A DNA stretch of 64,000 nucleotides from Micromonospora zamorensis (GCF_900090275.1 NZ_LT607755.1:6200001-6264000), one strand, 5' to 3'. Numbered from the stretch's first letter, positions 50,488 through 60,431 are shown. Numbers and translations: made by a program. Notes: generated by a model not told the origin, from the letters alone.

Positions 50488-52020
50488 ATGGCCCTGCTAA
50501 TCGCCATCGGTGGCGCGGTCCTCCTCGTGCTCATCCTGGTGCTCTTCGTGCTCTCCCGGATCAAGGTGGCCGGACCGAACGAGGCGTTCATCGTCACCGG
50601 TCGCAAGGGTCGCACCACCCAGACCGCCGACGGCGGGCGCTCGACCGACAACTCCGGGCAGAAGGTCGTGCTCGGTGCCTCGGTCTTCGTGCTGCCGGTG
50701 GTGCAGAAGCTCCAGTCGCTCGACCTGTCCAGCCGACGGATCGACGTCGGCATCCGGGGGGCGGTGAGCAAGCAGGGCATCCGCGCCGACCTGCACGGTG
50801 TGGCGATCGTCAAGGTCGGCGGCACCGAGGACGCGATCCGAGCCGCTGCCCAGCGGTTCCTGCACCAACAGGACGAAATCGACAACTTCACCCGGGAGGT
50901 GCTCGCCGGAGCGCTGCGCTCGATCGTCGGCCGGCTCACCGTCGAGGAGGTCATCCGGGACCGGGCGGCGTTCGCCAGCGCGGTGGCCGAGGAGGCCGAG
51001 CACTCGATGACCAACCAGGGTCTCGTGCTGGACACCTTCCAACTTCAGGACATCCTCGCCGAAGGGTCCTACCTGCAGGACCTGGGCCGGCCCGAGGCCG
51101 CCCGGGTGCTCAAGGACGCGGCCATCGCCGAGGCACGGGCCCGGCAGCAGGCCGAGCAGGAGCGGCTGCTCGCCGAAGAGGCCATCGCGGAGGCGAACCG
51201 GAACCTGTCTCTCAAGCAGGCCGGCATCCAGGCCGAGATCGACGCGGCGAAGGCGAAGTCCGCCGCCGCCGGCCCGCTGGCCCAGGCCGAACGGGACCAG
51301 GCGATCCTCTCCGAGCAGCAGAAGGTCGCCGAGCGCAACGCCGAACTCAAGCAGCGCCAACTGGACACCGAGGTGCGCAAGCCCGCCGACGCGGCCCGGT
51401 ACAAGGTGGAGCAGGAGGCCGAGGCCTCCCGCGCCGCGGCGGTGCTGCACGCGGACGCACAGCGGCAGTCGGTCATCGCGGCCGCGCAGGCCTCCGCCGA
51501 ACAGGCGCGGCTCACCGGTGAGGGCGAGCGGGCCCGGCGTGCCGCGCTCGCCGAGGCGAACGCGATCGAGGGCGCCAAGGAAGGTGAGGCCGAGCAGCGT
51601 CGGCGCTCCGCCATCGCCGAGGCCGTGGAGCGGGAGGGTCAGGCAGAGGCCGCGGCCATCCTGGCCAAGGGTGAGGCCGAGGCGGACGCGATGGCGCGCA
51701 AGGCCGAGGCGTTCGCCGCCTACGGGGAGGCGGCGGTGCTGGACCTGCTGGTCAAGGTGCTGCCGCAGGTGGTCGAGGCGGCGAGCGCGCCGATCGGGGC
51801 GATCGACAAGATGACCGTCATCTCCACCGACGGCGCGTCGTCGCTGACGAAGTCGGTGGCCGGCAACGTGGCCCAAGGGCTCCAGCTCGGCAGCGACCTG
51901 ACCGGGATCGACCTGGCCGGTCTGCTGTCCCGGCTCGGCTCAGCGTCCGCGGCCGGCAACGGCACCCCCACCGGCAAGAGCGCCCCGGCCGTGGACGGGA
52001 CCGCCGTCGAGACCCGCTGA
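50488..52020 (+). CDS. Flotillin-like SPFH protein
   Basis: The 510-residue protein has an N-terminal membrane helix (LLIAIGGAVLLVLILVLFVL), an SPFH/band-7 domain (KVAGPNEAFIVTGRKG, GQKVVLGASVFVLPVVQKLQSLDL) and long Glu/Ala-rich coiled coil (residues ~220-430), ending with a hydrophobic flotillin C terminus. It scaffolds functional membrane microdomains. ATG 50488 follows AGGACTCC. Pairs with the NfeD-like gene. Confidence 0.93.
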   Translation: MALLIAIGGAVLLVLILVLFVLSRIKVAGPNEAFIVTGRKGRTTQTADGGRSTDNSGQKVVLGASVFVLPVVQKLQSLDLSSRRIDVGIRGAVSKQGIRADLHGVAIVKVGGTEDAIRAAAQRFLHQQDEIDNFTREVLAGALRSIVGRLTVEEVIRDRAAFASAVAEEAEHSMTNQGLVLDTFQLQDILAEGSYLQDLGRPEAARVLKDAAIAEARARQQAEQERLLAEEAIAEANRNLSLKQAGIQAEIDAAKAKSAAAGPLAQAERDQAILSEQQKVAERNAELKQRQLDTEVRKPADAARYKVEQEAEASRAAAVLHADAQRQSVIAAAQASAEQARLTGEGERARRAALAEANAIEGAKEGEAEQRRRSAIAEAVEREGQAEAAAILAKGEAEADAMARKAEAFAAYGEAAVLDLLVKVLPQVVEAASAPIGAIDKMTVISTDGASSLTKSVAGNVAQGLQLGSDLTGIDLAGLLSRLGSASAAGNGTPTGKSAPAVDGTAVETR

Positions 52021-52031
52021 CGACGTCCACA

Positions 52032-52068
52032 GACGGGCGCCGCTCCCGGTTCGGGGGTGGCGCCCGTC
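52032..52068. terminator. Hairpin between flotillin and pcnA
   Basis: GACGGGCGCC (52032-52041) and GGCGCCCGTC (52059-52068) pair across a 17-base loop, between convergent genes. Confidence 0.6.
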
Positions 52069-52094
52069 AGTTCCACTCGGGTTCGGTGCGAGGG

Positions 52095-53555
52095 CTACTC
52101 GACGAGGCCCTCGGCGCGGGCCCAGCGCAGCAGCTCGACCTCCGCGGCGTCACGGTCCAGAGGGCCGTGCTCAAGGCGCTGTTCCTTGAGGTGCTTCCAG
52201 GCCCGCCCGACCACCGGCCCCGGCGGTACGCCGAGCAACTCCATGATCGCGTTGCCGTCCAGGTCGGGACGGACCCGGGCCAGGTCCTCCTCGGCCGCGA
52301 TCCGGGCGATCCGATCCTCCAGCGCGTCGTAGTCGGCGGCGAGCTGGGCCGCCTTGCGCCGGTTGCGGGTCGTGCAGTCCGAGCGGGTCAGCTTGTGCAG
52401 CCGGGGCAACAGGTCACCGGCGTCGGCGACATACCGGCGCACCGCCGAGTCCGTCCACTCGCCCCGCCCGTACCCGTAGAAGCGCAGGTGCAGCGCGACC
52501 AGCGCGGTCACCTTGGCGATGACCTCCTTCGGGTAGCGCATCGCCTTCATCCGGGCCTTGGTCAGCCGTGCGCCGACCACCTCGTGATGGTGGAAGCTGA
52601 CCCGACCGTCGGGGGCCGCTGCCTTCGTCGCCGGCTTGCCCACGTCATGCATGAGGGCGGCCATCCGCAGGATGAAGTCACAGCCCTCCTCCTCGTAGGA
52701 GACCGCGTTCTCGACGACCGTCAGGGTGTGCTCGTAGACGTCCTTGTGCTGCGCGTGCTCGTCGATCTCCAGCTTCAACCCGGTCAGCTCCGGCAGGAAC
52801 CGTTCGGCCAGCCCGGTGTCGACCAGCAGCCGCAGCCCGGTGATCGGGTCAGCACCGCAGAGCAGCTTCGTGAACTCGTCGCGGATCCGCTCGGCGGTGA
52901 TCCGGTCCAGGTCGGCGGACATCTCGCTCATCGCCCGGTGCACGTCCGGGTGCACGGCGAAGCGCAACTGGGCGGCGAACCGTGCGGCCCGCAGCATCCG
53001 CAACGGGTCGTCGCCGAACGACTCCCCGGGGGTGCTCGGGGTACGGATCATCCTGGCCGAGATGTCGTCCAACCCGCCGTGCGGGTCGGTGAACCGGTGC
53101 TCCGGCAGGCTGACCGCCATCGCGTTGATGGTGAAGTCGCGCCGCTTCAGGTCCTCGTCGAGGCTGGTGCCGTAGACCACCACCGGGTTGCGGCTGACCT
53201 GGTCGTACGACTCCGCGCGGAACGTGGTGATCTCCAGCCGGAGGCCGTCGCGCTGGGCGCCGATGGTGCCGAACTCCCGACCGGTCTCCCAGATCGACTC
53301 GGCCCAGCCCTTGAGGACCCGCAGCGTCTCGTCGGGGTGCGCGTCGGTGCAGAAGTCGAGGTCGTCCCCGAGTCGGCCGAGCAGGGCATCCCGCACCGAA
53401 CCGCCCACCAGGTGCAACTCGTGACCGGCGCGGACGAAGCGGCGGCCCAACTCGTCGGCGACCGGAGAAACGCGGAGCAGTTCGGCGACGGCGTTGCGCT
53501 GCGCGGCGGTGAGTTCGCGGCGGTCGGCGGCGTGAGGAGCGGAAGCTTCGGACAT
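52095..53555 (-). CDS. CCA tRNA nucleotidyltransferase
   Basis: The 486-residue protein adds the CCA end to tRNAs. Polymerase-beta-type head HLVGGSVRDALLGRLGDDLDFCTDA with the active-site DxD, RRDFTINAMA, GEDPLRMLRAARFA-like segment, and a C-terminal HD domain (AALMHDVGKP, HHEVVGARLTKARM). Actinobacteria carry a class II enzyme of this type next to murJ. ATG 53555. Divergent from murJ across 126 bp. Confidence 0.95.
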   Translation of the reverse strand: MSEASAPHAADRRELTAAQRNAVAELLRVSPVADELGRRFVRAGHELHLVGGSVRDALLGRLGDDLDFCTDAHPDETLRVLKGWAESIWETGREFGTIGAQRDGLRLEITTFRAESYDQVSRNPVVVYGTSLDEDLKRRDFTINAMAVSLPEHRFTDPHGGLDDISARMIRTPSTPGESFGDDPLRMLRAARFAAQLRFAVHPDVHRAMSEMSADLDRITAERIRDEFTKLLCGADPITGLRLLVDTGLAERFLPELTGLKLEIDEHAQHKDVYEHTLTVVENAVSYEEEGCDFILRMAALMHDVGKPATKAAAPDGRVSFHHHEVVGARLTKARMKAMRYPKEVIAKVTALVALHLRFYGYGRGEWTDSAVRRYVADAGDLLPRLHKLTRSDCTTRNRRKAAQLAADYDALEDRIARIAAEEDLARVRPDLDGNAIMELLGVPPGPVVGRAWKHLKEQRLEHGPLDRDAAEVELLRWARAEGLVE

Positions 53556-53681
53556 GGGATCGCCAGCTTATCGGGCCAGGGTGTGATCCGATCCGCCGGG
53601 CGCGGGTAACGGGTGGGGGTTGACTATGGTCTGTGGCGTGCGGGTCGGTGTCCGGCTCGACGTACCCCTGGGAGGCTGGAG

Positions 53682-55433
53682 ATGAGCGGCGGGCTCTACC
53701 GCAGCGCCAACGCCACGCCGGACGGCGGGCCCGGGGCCGGCGGACGTCCCGGCGACGGCGCCACCTTCATCTCCGCCGAGCCCCTGAACCAGCCGGCCCT
53801 GGAGTCGACCGCGCCACCGCAGGAGCAGGTGGGCGAGGCGAGCGCGGCGACGAACAGCGCGGTGATGGCCGTCGGCAGCCTGGTCAGCCGCGGCACCGGC
53901 TTCCTGCGCACCCTGGTCCTCACCGCTGCACTCGGTTCGGCGGTCGGCAACGCCTACACCACCGCGCAGATCCTGCCCGGGATGGTCTATGAGTTCCTGC
54001 TCGGAGGCATCCTCACCAGCGTGCTGATCCCCGTGCTGGTACGCCGGCGGAAGTTCGACGGCGACGGTGGCCAGGCGTACACCCAGCGGCTGTTGACCCT
54101 CGCGCTGCTCACCCTCGGCGCGGCCGCGGTGCTGGCGGTGATCCTCGCACCGGTACTCACCTGGCTGTACGCCAGCGACGAGTCGAGCACGGATTATCAA
54201 AAGCTGGTCACCGCCCTGGCCCGGCTCATGCTGCCGATGATCTTCTTCACCGGCCTCAGCGCATTGATCAGCGCGGTGCTCAACACCAGGGGGCACTTCG
54301 CCGCTCCGATGTGGGCGCCGATCCTGAACAACATCGTGGTGATCGCCACCGCCGGCCTGTACATCGCGGTCTACGGAACGAAGATCCTCGACCCGGGGCA
54401 ATTCACCACCGGGCAGATCCTGCTGATCGGCGGCGGCACCCTGCTCGGCGTCGCGGTGCAGGCCTGCGGCCTGCTGCCCGCGCTGCGCAAGGTGGGCTTC
54501 CGCTGGCGGCTGCGGTTCGACTTCCGCGCGCTGGGTCTCGGTGAGCTCGGCCGCCTTGGCGCCTGGATGTTCTGCTACGTGGCGGTCAGCCAACTTGGTC
54601 TGATCGTGGTCTTCAACCTCCTCAGCCGGGTCGGGAAGAACGCTGCCGGCGCTCTGATCTACAACAACGTTTTCCTACTGCTGATGATGGCGCACGGCAT
54701 CATCGCCGTCTCGATCATCACGGCGCTGATGCCCCGGATGAGCGCGGCTGCCGCCGACGGCCGGTACGCGGACCTGGCCGCCGACCTGTCCCGGGGCACC
54801 CGCACCGTCTCGGCGGTGCTCGCACCCATCGCGGTCTGCTACGCGGTGCTGGCCACGCCGATCGCCTTCACCCTCTTCCGGTACGGAGCGTTCAGCGACG
54901 AGGACGCCCGGTCGACGGCTCCGGTGCTGTTCTTCGCCGCCGTAGCCCTGGTGCCGTTCGCGGTCAGTCAGCTCTTCACCTTCGCCTTCTACGCCCTGCC
55001 AGACACCCGCACTCCGGCGTTGGTCAACATCCCGGTGGTGGCTCTGCGGGCCGGGGTCCAGATCGTGCTCTTCGCCGCCTTCTCGGCAAGCTTCGCGGCC
55101 TCCGGCATGATGATTGGCAACGCGGTCTCCTACCTCGCGGCCGCCGTAGCCTCGGCCTGGCTGCTCCGCCCACGGGTCGGCAGAATCGGCCTTGGTGGGA
55201 TCATGCGCACCCTAGGACGGATCAGCGTCGCCGCACTGGGATCGGCACTGGTCGGTCTGCTGGTGGTCAAGCTGCTGCCCGGTGACGACACACCGAGCCG
55301 ACTGGAAGCGATCGTGCAGCTCGTGATCGGCGGGGCGGTCATCGGCGGGACCTACCTTGGTCTGGCCATGCTGCTGCGGATCAGTGAGATCACCGAGGTG
55401 GTCGGGATGGTCCGCCGCCGCCTGGGTCGCTGA
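53682..55433 (+). CDS. murJ: Lipid II flippase MurJ
   Basis: The 583-residue protein has ~14 membrane helices and flips the peptidoglycan precursor lipid II. SLVSRGTGFLRTLVLTAALG and LPGMVYEFLLGGILTSVLIPVLVRR are MviN signatures, with LMLPMIFFTGLSALISAVLNTRGHFAAPMWAPI and FYALPDTRTPALVNI. ATG 53682 has GGAGG 6 bases upstream. N-terminal ~55 residues are low-complexity. No pseudokinase is fused; it is encoded separately downstream. Confidence 0.95.
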   Translation: MSGGLYRSANATPDGGPGAGGRPGDGATFISAEPLNQPALESTAPPQEQVGEASAATNSAVMAVGSLVSRGTGFLRTLVLTAALGSAVGNAYTTAQILPGMVYEFLLGGILTSVLIPVLVRRRKFDGDGGQAYTQRLLTLALLTLGAAAVLAVILAPVLTWLYASDESSTDYQKLVTALARLMLPMIFFTGLSALISAVLNTRGHFAAPMWAPILNNIVVIATAGLYIAVYGTKILDPGQFTTGQILLIGGGTLLGVAVQACGLLPALRKVGFRWRLRFDFRALGLGELGRLGAWMFCYVAVSQLGLIVVFNLLSRVGKNAAGALIYNNVFLLLMMAHGIIAVSIITALMPRMSAAAADGRYADLAADLSRGTRTVSAVLAPIAVCYAVLATPIAFTLFRYGAFSDEDARSTAPVLFFAAVALVPFAVSQLFTFAFYALPDTRTPALVNIPVVALRAGVQIVLFAAFSASFAASGMMIGNAVSYLAAAVASAWLLRPRVGRIGLGGIMRTLGRISVAALGSALVGLLVVKLLPGDDTPSRLEAIVQLVIGGAVIGGTYLGLAMLLRISEITEVVGMVRRRLGR

Positions 55434-55507
55434 CCGTCAGCACCCGATCACAAAAAGTTTCTGCACGCACGGACCGTGACCGCGGATCACCAGGCTGGGG
55501 ATGCGCC

Positions 55508-55559
55508 TGTGGATAACTCCGCGATTCGCCGGTCAACCACCGCATCGGCCTGTGGATAA
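55508..55559. promoter_or_regulatory. Two consensus DnaA boxes in tandem
   Basis: CTGTGGATAAC occurs twice, with TGTGGATAA at 55508-55516 and 55551-55559, 43 bp apart and in the same orientation; the complement is TTATCCACA. It lies in the murJ-pseudokinase gap. Confidence 0.6.
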
Positions 55560-55650
55560 CCAACCGTACGGCTGAGCGTGCCGGGCCAATCGGTGGGAAC
55601 ATGCCAGTTGTAGGGAGGGGTCGCATCAGCCCAGCCCCGGCGTCGGTCAC

Positions 55651-55679
55651 TTGCGGTGAAGCCGTAGATTAGCTAGTAC
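55651..55679 (+). promoter_or_regulatory. Candidate promoter for the pseudokinase gene
   Basis: TTGCGG (55651-55656) and TAGTAC (55674-55679) with a 17-bp spacer, upstream of the pseudokinase and sigM genes. Found by eye only. Confidence 0.3.
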
Positions 55680-55879
55680 ATGTGCCAGCAACGTGGCTGA
55701 CAACGGTCGTAACCGGACGAGCTCTTCGACTGCCGGGAACCCGCCGGGTACGGCGGGAAGATGACATGTCGAGGAGACGGGCAACCCAGGTAAGGTCGCT
55801 CTCGACGGGTACGGCAGGGGCCGACGCTGCGCGTCGACACCGGTCGGCCGGTTCCTTCAACGGCAGAGCGGGAAGCCAC

Positions 55880-57493
55880 ATGCCCAGCAGTGCGGGTCCA
55901 TCGATCGACACGATCACCGAGGGAGGACGGGTGACCCAGGTCGGCGAGGGTCAGGAGGCGGACGAAAGCGCTCCTCCGGTCATGACCTTCGGTGCTCCCA
56001 CGGCCGGTGAAGTCCTCGCCGAGCGGTACGAGCTGGTTGAGCACATCAACAACGACAGCGCGGGTCGGCTGGTCTGGCGCGGGGTCGACGTCATCCTGCG
56101 TCGTCCCGTCGCGGTGGTGCTGCGCTACCCGGGTGGCGACTCCGCCACCGAGATGCTTCAGGCGGCCGTCGCGGCCAGCCGGGTCATCCACCCCAACCTG
56201 GTCGGCGTCTACGACGCGATCGACGAGGCCGACCGCGCGTACGTGGTGCGCGAGTGGGTCGACGGGCAGTCCCTGCGGGACCTGGCGGCCGACGGTCCAC
56301 TGGACCCGGCCCGGGCCACCGCCATCGGCAACGCCGTCGCGAGCGCTCTCGCCGCAGTGCACGCCACCGGCATGGTGCACGGCAACGTCCACCCTGGCAC
56401 CGTCATGATCAGTGACGAGGGCCGCGTGGTCCTGGCGGACGCCCGCACCGATGGCGACGACAGCCAGGAGAACGACATCCGGGCGGTCGGCGGTGTCCTC
56501 TACTTCGCCCTGACCGGTTACTGGCCGCACGCCGAGGCACCGCTGCGCGGCGCCACCGCCGGCCACGGCCGGGCCGCCATCCCGGACGCCGTTCGCGACG
56601 CCGGGGGCGCCATCGCGGCACCTCGCCAGGTCCGGGCGGGTGTTCCCGCATACCTGGACGACCTGACCATGGATCTGCTCGACGCCGAGATCGCGCCGCC
56701 GTCGTCCGATGTGCTCGCCGCCGAGCTGGCCCGACTGGATGTGCCGGCCGAGGAGGAGCACTACCTCGACAACAGTGGGCCGCTGCGGTTCGCCGCCGAC
56801 ACCGAGGAAGAGCCGTCGCCACTGGCCGCTGCCGGTGGTCGCAAGGTCGCCGTGGGCATCGCCGGCTTGCTGGCGGTCGCCCTGGTCGGTCTGCTGATCG
56901 GGATCAGCACGCTGGGCGACGGCGACAAGGACCCGCAGGCCAACCAGCCTCCCGCTCCCACCTCCAGCGCCCCGGCCGGCGATGCCACCCCGGCCGCCAC
57001 CGCGGTCCGCAAGCTGGCCGTCAAGGGCGTCCGGATCGTCGATCCGGACAGCCAGAAGCGCGACGAGCTGGGCGGCGCCGACAAAATCATCGACGGCGAC
57101 GCGGACAAGGGCTGGGGCACCGACACGTACACGGCGGCCAAGTTCGGCAACCAGAAGTCCGGCATGGGGGTCTGGCTCGACCTCGGCGAGCCGCACAGCG
57201 TCAAGTCGGTGCAGGCGGTGCTCTCCGCGACCGGCGCGTCCGCCGAGCTCCTCACCGGCACCACCTCGCCGCCGTCGTCCTCCAACGGCGACAAGCAGAT
57301 GGTCCAGGCCTACAAGACCCCGGGCACCACCATCGGGCAGCCGTTCGAGGACCACGACGGCACCACCATGACGTTCAACGGGTTCGACGTCGACCAGAAA
57401 TACCAGTACCTGCTGTTCTGGATCACCGAGTTGCCGGCCAGTGAGCGGGGCTTCCAGGTCGACGTCCAGGAGATCACGGTCCAGGGATCGTGA
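55880..57493 (+). CDS. Transmembrane pseudokinase with external discoidin-like domain
   Basis: About 537 residues. The kinase-like domain (RYELVEHINNDSAGRLVWRG) has no GxGxxG loop, the ATP lysine is replaced (VAVVLRYPG), the catalytic HRD reads HGNVHPGTVMI and DFG reads LADARTD, so it should not phosphorylate. There is a membrane helix VAVGIAGLLAVALVGLLIGIS, then an external domain (KGVRIVDPDSQKRDELGG, GVWLDLGEPHSVKSVQ) resembling discoidin/F5-8 folds. In mycobacteria the pseudokinase is fused to MurJ and binds FhaA. The ATG at 55880 is followed by a GTG at 55931 with a better SD (GGAGG); the frame is open from 55682. Confidence 0.82.
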   Translation: MPSSAGPSIDTITEGGRVTQVGEGQEADESAPPVMTFGAPTAGEVLAERYELVEHINNDSAGRLVWRGVDVILRRPVAVVLRYPGGDSATEMLQAAVAASRVIHPNLVGVYDAIDEADRAYVVREWVDGQSLRDLAADGPLDPARATAIGNAVASALAAVHATGMVHGNVHPGTVMISDEGRVVLADARTDGDDSQENDIRAVGGVLYFALTGYWPHAEAPLRGATAGHGRAAIPDAVRDAGGAIAAPRQVRAGVPAYLDDLTMDLLDAEIAPPSSDVLAAELARLDVPAEEEHYLDNSGPLRFAADTEEEPSPLAAAGGRKVAVGIAGLLAVALVGLLIGISTLGDGDKDPQANQPPAPTSSAPAGDATPAATAVRKLAVKGVRIVDPDSQKRDELGGADKIIDGDADKGWGTDTYTAAKFGNQKSGMGVWLDLGEPHSVKSVQAVLSATGASAELLTGTTSPPSSSNGDKQMVQAYKTPGTTIGQPFEDHDGTTMTFNGFDVDQKYQYLLFWITELPASERGFQVDVQEITVQGS

Positions 57494-57536
57494 GCCCGGC
57501 ACCTCCTCCGTGGCACTGCTTCCACCGGACGTGGTG

Positions 57537-58253
57537 ATGGACGGGCACGCCACAGCTACCGATCTGGAGCTGTTGCGTGCCCATGTCGATGGCGACCGGC
57601 ACGCTTTCGCCGAGTTGTTCCGCCGGCACCGCGACCGGCTCTGGGCGGTCGCCCTGCGGACCCTCGGTGACCGCGAGGAGGCAGCCGACGCACTCCAGGA
57701 CGCCCTGCTCTCCGCGCACCGGGCGGCCTCCCGGTTCCGCGGTGACTCCGCCGTCACCACCTGGCTGCACCGCATCGTGGTGAACGCCTGTCTGGACCGG
57801 ATCCGTCGCCGGCAGGCACACCCGACAGTGCCGCTGCCGGACGGCAACCGTGCCGAGGACGGCTCGGGCACCGGCGGGATCGAGCCGGCCGCCGTGGCAC
57901 AGGACCACGACACCGTGCTGGTCGTCCGCGAGGCACTCGCCGCGCTACCCCTCGAACAACGCGCCGCGCTGGTGCTGGTCGACGTGCAGGGCTACCCGGT
58001 CGCCGAGGTCGCCCGCATCCTCGGCGTCGCCGAGGGGACGGTGAAGAGCCGGTGTGCCCGGGGCCGGGCCCGTCTGGCGGTGCTGCTCGGGCACCTCCGC
58101 CCCGCCGTGGCCGCAACGCCCTCGACACGATCGGACCCGGCCGGGATGGTCGGTGACGTGCCGGGCGTCACGCCGGGGAACCCAGGCCCGGCCGAGGGCG
58201 TCGGATCGGGGTCGAGCCGATACCGGCGGGACGCCAACCAGGAGGACACGTGA
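57537..58253 (+). CDS. sigM: ECF RNA polymerase sigma factor (SigM type)
   Basis: The 238-residue protein has sigma-2 (ELLRAHVDGDRHAFAELFRRHRDRLWAVALRTLGDREEAADALQDALL) and sigma-4 (REALAALPLEQRAALVLVDVQGYPVAEVARILGVAEGTVKSRCARGRARL). The gap between them holds the usual Pro/Asp linker. Its position between the pseudokinase and trxB-trxA matches SigM in other actinobacteria. ATG 57537 is tentative (GTG 57510 possible). It overlaps the anti-sigma gene by GTGA. Confidence 0.9.
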   Translation: MDGHATATDLELLRAHVDGDRHAFAELFRRHRDRLWAVALRTLGDREEAADALQDALLSAHRAASRFRGDSAVTTWLHRIVVNACLDRIRRRQAHPTVPLPDGNRAEDGSGTGGIEPAAVAQDHDTVLVVREALAALPLEQRAALVLVDVQGYPVAEVARILGVAEGTVKSRCARGRARLAVLLGHLRPAVAATPSTRSDPAGMVGDVPGVTPGNPGPAEGVGSGSSRYRRDANQEDT

Positions 58254-59266
58254 CGACCGAGGGGTTCCGGGAGGTCGACGACGACCTCCTCGCTGACTAC
58301 CTCGGCGGGGCGTTGGACGGCACCCCGCAGCAGGAGGAGGTCGCCCAGCTGGTGTCCGCGGACCCGGCCTGGGCCGAGGCGTACGCACTGCTGGCTCCCG
58401 CGTTGACGGAGGTCAGTGCGAGCCTGATCCGCTTGGCTGAGCCGTCACCGGAGATGCCGCAGGCGATCGTCGACCGCCTCTCCGCCGCGCTGGCCGCCGC
58501 GGAGCCGACGTCGGACGACCCCTCCGCCGAGCAGACCGCGCCCGGGGTCGACCCGGCCGCCGACACCGGGTCGCCGCTGGTCGTACCGGTGCAGGGCGGG
58601 GCCGGTCGCCGGCCCACCACCCCCGCCTCGTCCAGGTCGGGACGCCGGGCATCCACCGGCCCTGGTCGCCGCTGGCGTGAATGGGCCCGCCGTGGCGCAC
58701 CGGTGGCCGCCGCCACGGTCGCCGTCGTCGCGGTCGCGCTGGGCCTCAACCAGTTGGCGACGGGCGTCTCGGACGACACCGGTGCCACCAGCGCCCAGGA
58801 CCGGCCGGCCAGTGCACCCGACGACGCCGCGGCGGCCGGCGCGGTCCGCACCACAGGGCCCGCCCTTCGCAGCGGTACGGACTACACCCCGCAGAGCCTC
58901 GGCAACGAGCCGGGTGTCGGCACGCTGAGCACACCGACTCCCAGCCGAGTGACCGGCAACACCCCCGGCACCCAGCCGGAGGTGGACGACGAGGAAGGCC
59001 GGCGTCCCGCCGGCGACGGGCTGACCCAGTTGGCCCGGCTGACCGACGAGGCCGCGCTGGCGACCTGCCTGGCCGACGTGGCGGCCGAGCACGGCAACGC
59101 CCCACTGACGGTCGAGATGCTCGACTACGCGCGGTTCCAGGGCAAGCAGGCCCTGGTCATCCGCTTCACCGACGCGACCGGAGCTCGCTGGGCCTGGGTG
59201 AGCGGCCCGGAGTGCGGGGTGCCCGGGTCCGGCTCGGACAGCCGGTATTCGGCGCGGGTAGGGTGA
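58250..59266 (+). CDS. Membrane anti-sigma factor
   Basis: The 338-residue protein has a cytoplasmic head (DDDLLADYLGGALDGTPQQEEVAQLVSADPAWAEAYALLAPAL), a linker, a single membrane helix GAPVAAATVAVVAVALGLNQLATG and a secreted C-terminal domain of ~100 residues. The HxxxCxxC zinc motif is absent, so it is a non-ZAS anti-sigma. It overlaps sigM by GTGA (58250-58253) and probably holds SigM at the membrane, like mycobacterial RsmA. Confidence 0.82.
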   Translation: MTTEGFREVDDDLLADYLGGALDGTPQQEEVAQLVSADPAWAEAYALLAPALTEVSASLIRLAEPSPEMPQAIVDRLSAALAAAEPTSDDPSAEQTAPGVDPAADTGSPLVVPVQGGAGRRPTTPASSRSGRRASTGPGRRWREWARRGAPVAAATVAVVAVALGLNQLATGVSDDTGATSAQDRPASAPDDAAAAGAVRTTGPALRSGTDYTPQSLGNEPGVGTLSTPTPSRVTGNTPGTQPEVDDEEGRRPAGDGLTQLARLTDEAALATCLADVAAEHGNAPLTVEMLDYARFQGKQALVIRFTDATGARWAWVSGPECGVPGSGSDSRYSARVG

Positions 59267-59449
59267 ATCCACGGTCAACGGCACAAAGACCGCCCACGTG
59301 ACCTGACCCACCGGATGCCCGGCTCGGGAATCCCCGGTTCGTACGATGACGTTCTGGAAGTCAGCTGCCGGCCCCACCCAGGCGTCGGCAACTCGGATCG
59401 GCATCGGTGCTCGCGCCGACGCCGAACACACACAACTCGGGAGACGGCA

Positions 59450-60400
59450 GTGGACGAGGTCCGCAACCTGATCATCATCGGCTCCGGGCCGGCCGGCTAC
59501 ACGGCGGCGGTCTACGCCGCACGCGCCAACCTGAAGCCGCTGATCATTGAGGGCGTGCAGTCGGGTGGTGCGCTGATGACCACGACCGAGGTGGAAAACT
59601 TCCCCGGCTTCGCTGACGGCATCCTCGGCCCCGAGCTGATGGACAACATGCGCAAGCAGGCCGAGCGGTTCGGTGCCGAGTTCCTCACCGACGACGTGAC
59701 CCGTGTCGAGCTGGTGGACACCGGCGACGCCGGCTCCGGCGCGGTGAGCACCGTCTGGGTCGGCGAGACCGCCTACCGGGCCCGATCCATCATCCTCTCC
59801 ACCGGTTCGGCGTGGCGGCCGCTGGGCGTGCCCGGCGAGCAGGAATACCTGGGCCACGGCGTCTCCTCCTGTGCCACCTGCGACGGCTTCTTCTTCCGCA
59901 AGCAGCACATCGTGGTCGTCGGCGGCGGCGACTCGGCGATGGAGGAGGCCAGCTTCCTCACCCGCTTCGCCGAGTCGGTCACCATCATCCACCGGCGTGA
60001 CTCGTTCCGGGCCAGCAAGATCATGGCCGACCGGGCGCTGAGCAACGAGAAGATCAAGGTCGAGTGGAACAGCACCGTCGAGGAGATCCTCGGCGACGAC
60101 GGCAAGGTCACCGGCGTACGGGTCCGCAACGTGCACACCGGCGAGACCAAGGTGCTGGACGTGACCGGCGTGTTCGTGGCCATCGGTCACGACCCCCGTA
60201 GCGAGCTGTTCCGTGGTCAGGTCGAGATGGACGACGAGGGCTACGTCAAGGTCCAGGCCCCCGGCACCCGCACCAACGTGCCGGGTGTCTTCGCCGCCGG
60301 CGACCTCGTCGACCACACCTACCGCCAGGCGATCACCGCGGCCGGCACCGGCTGTGCCGCCGCGCTCGACGCCGAGCGGTTCATCGCGACGCTCAGCTGA
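59450..60400 (+). CDS. trxB: Thioredoxin reductase
   Basis: The 316-residue FAD/NADPH protein has [20 protein letters not shown], redox Cys141/Cys144 in [29 protein letters not shown] and the C-terminal [17 protein letters not shown]. Reduces TrxA. GTG 59450 follows GGGAG. trxA follows after 31 bp. Confidence 0.98.
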   Translation: MDEVRNLIIIGSGPAGYTAAVYAARANLKPLIIEGVQSGGALMTTTEVENFPGFADGILGPELMDNMRKQAERFGAEFLTDDVTRVELVDTGDAGSGAVSTVWVGETAYRARSIILSTGSAWRPLGVPGEQEYLGHGVSSCATCDGFFFRKQHIVVVGGGDSAMEEASFLTRFAESVTIIHRRDSFRASKIMADRALSNEKIKVEWNSTVEEILGDDGKVTGVRVRNVHTGETKVLDVTGVFVAIGHDPRSELFRGQVEMDDEGYVKVQAPGTRTNVPGVFAAGDLVDHTYRQAITAAGTGCAAALDAERFIATLS

Positions 60401-60431
60401 AGCAACCGAACACATCTGAGGAGGGGCCATA

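Noticed and set aside
55673..57913. 746-codon minus-strand open frame
   Set aside because: Shadow of the pseudokinase and sigM genes; no domain.
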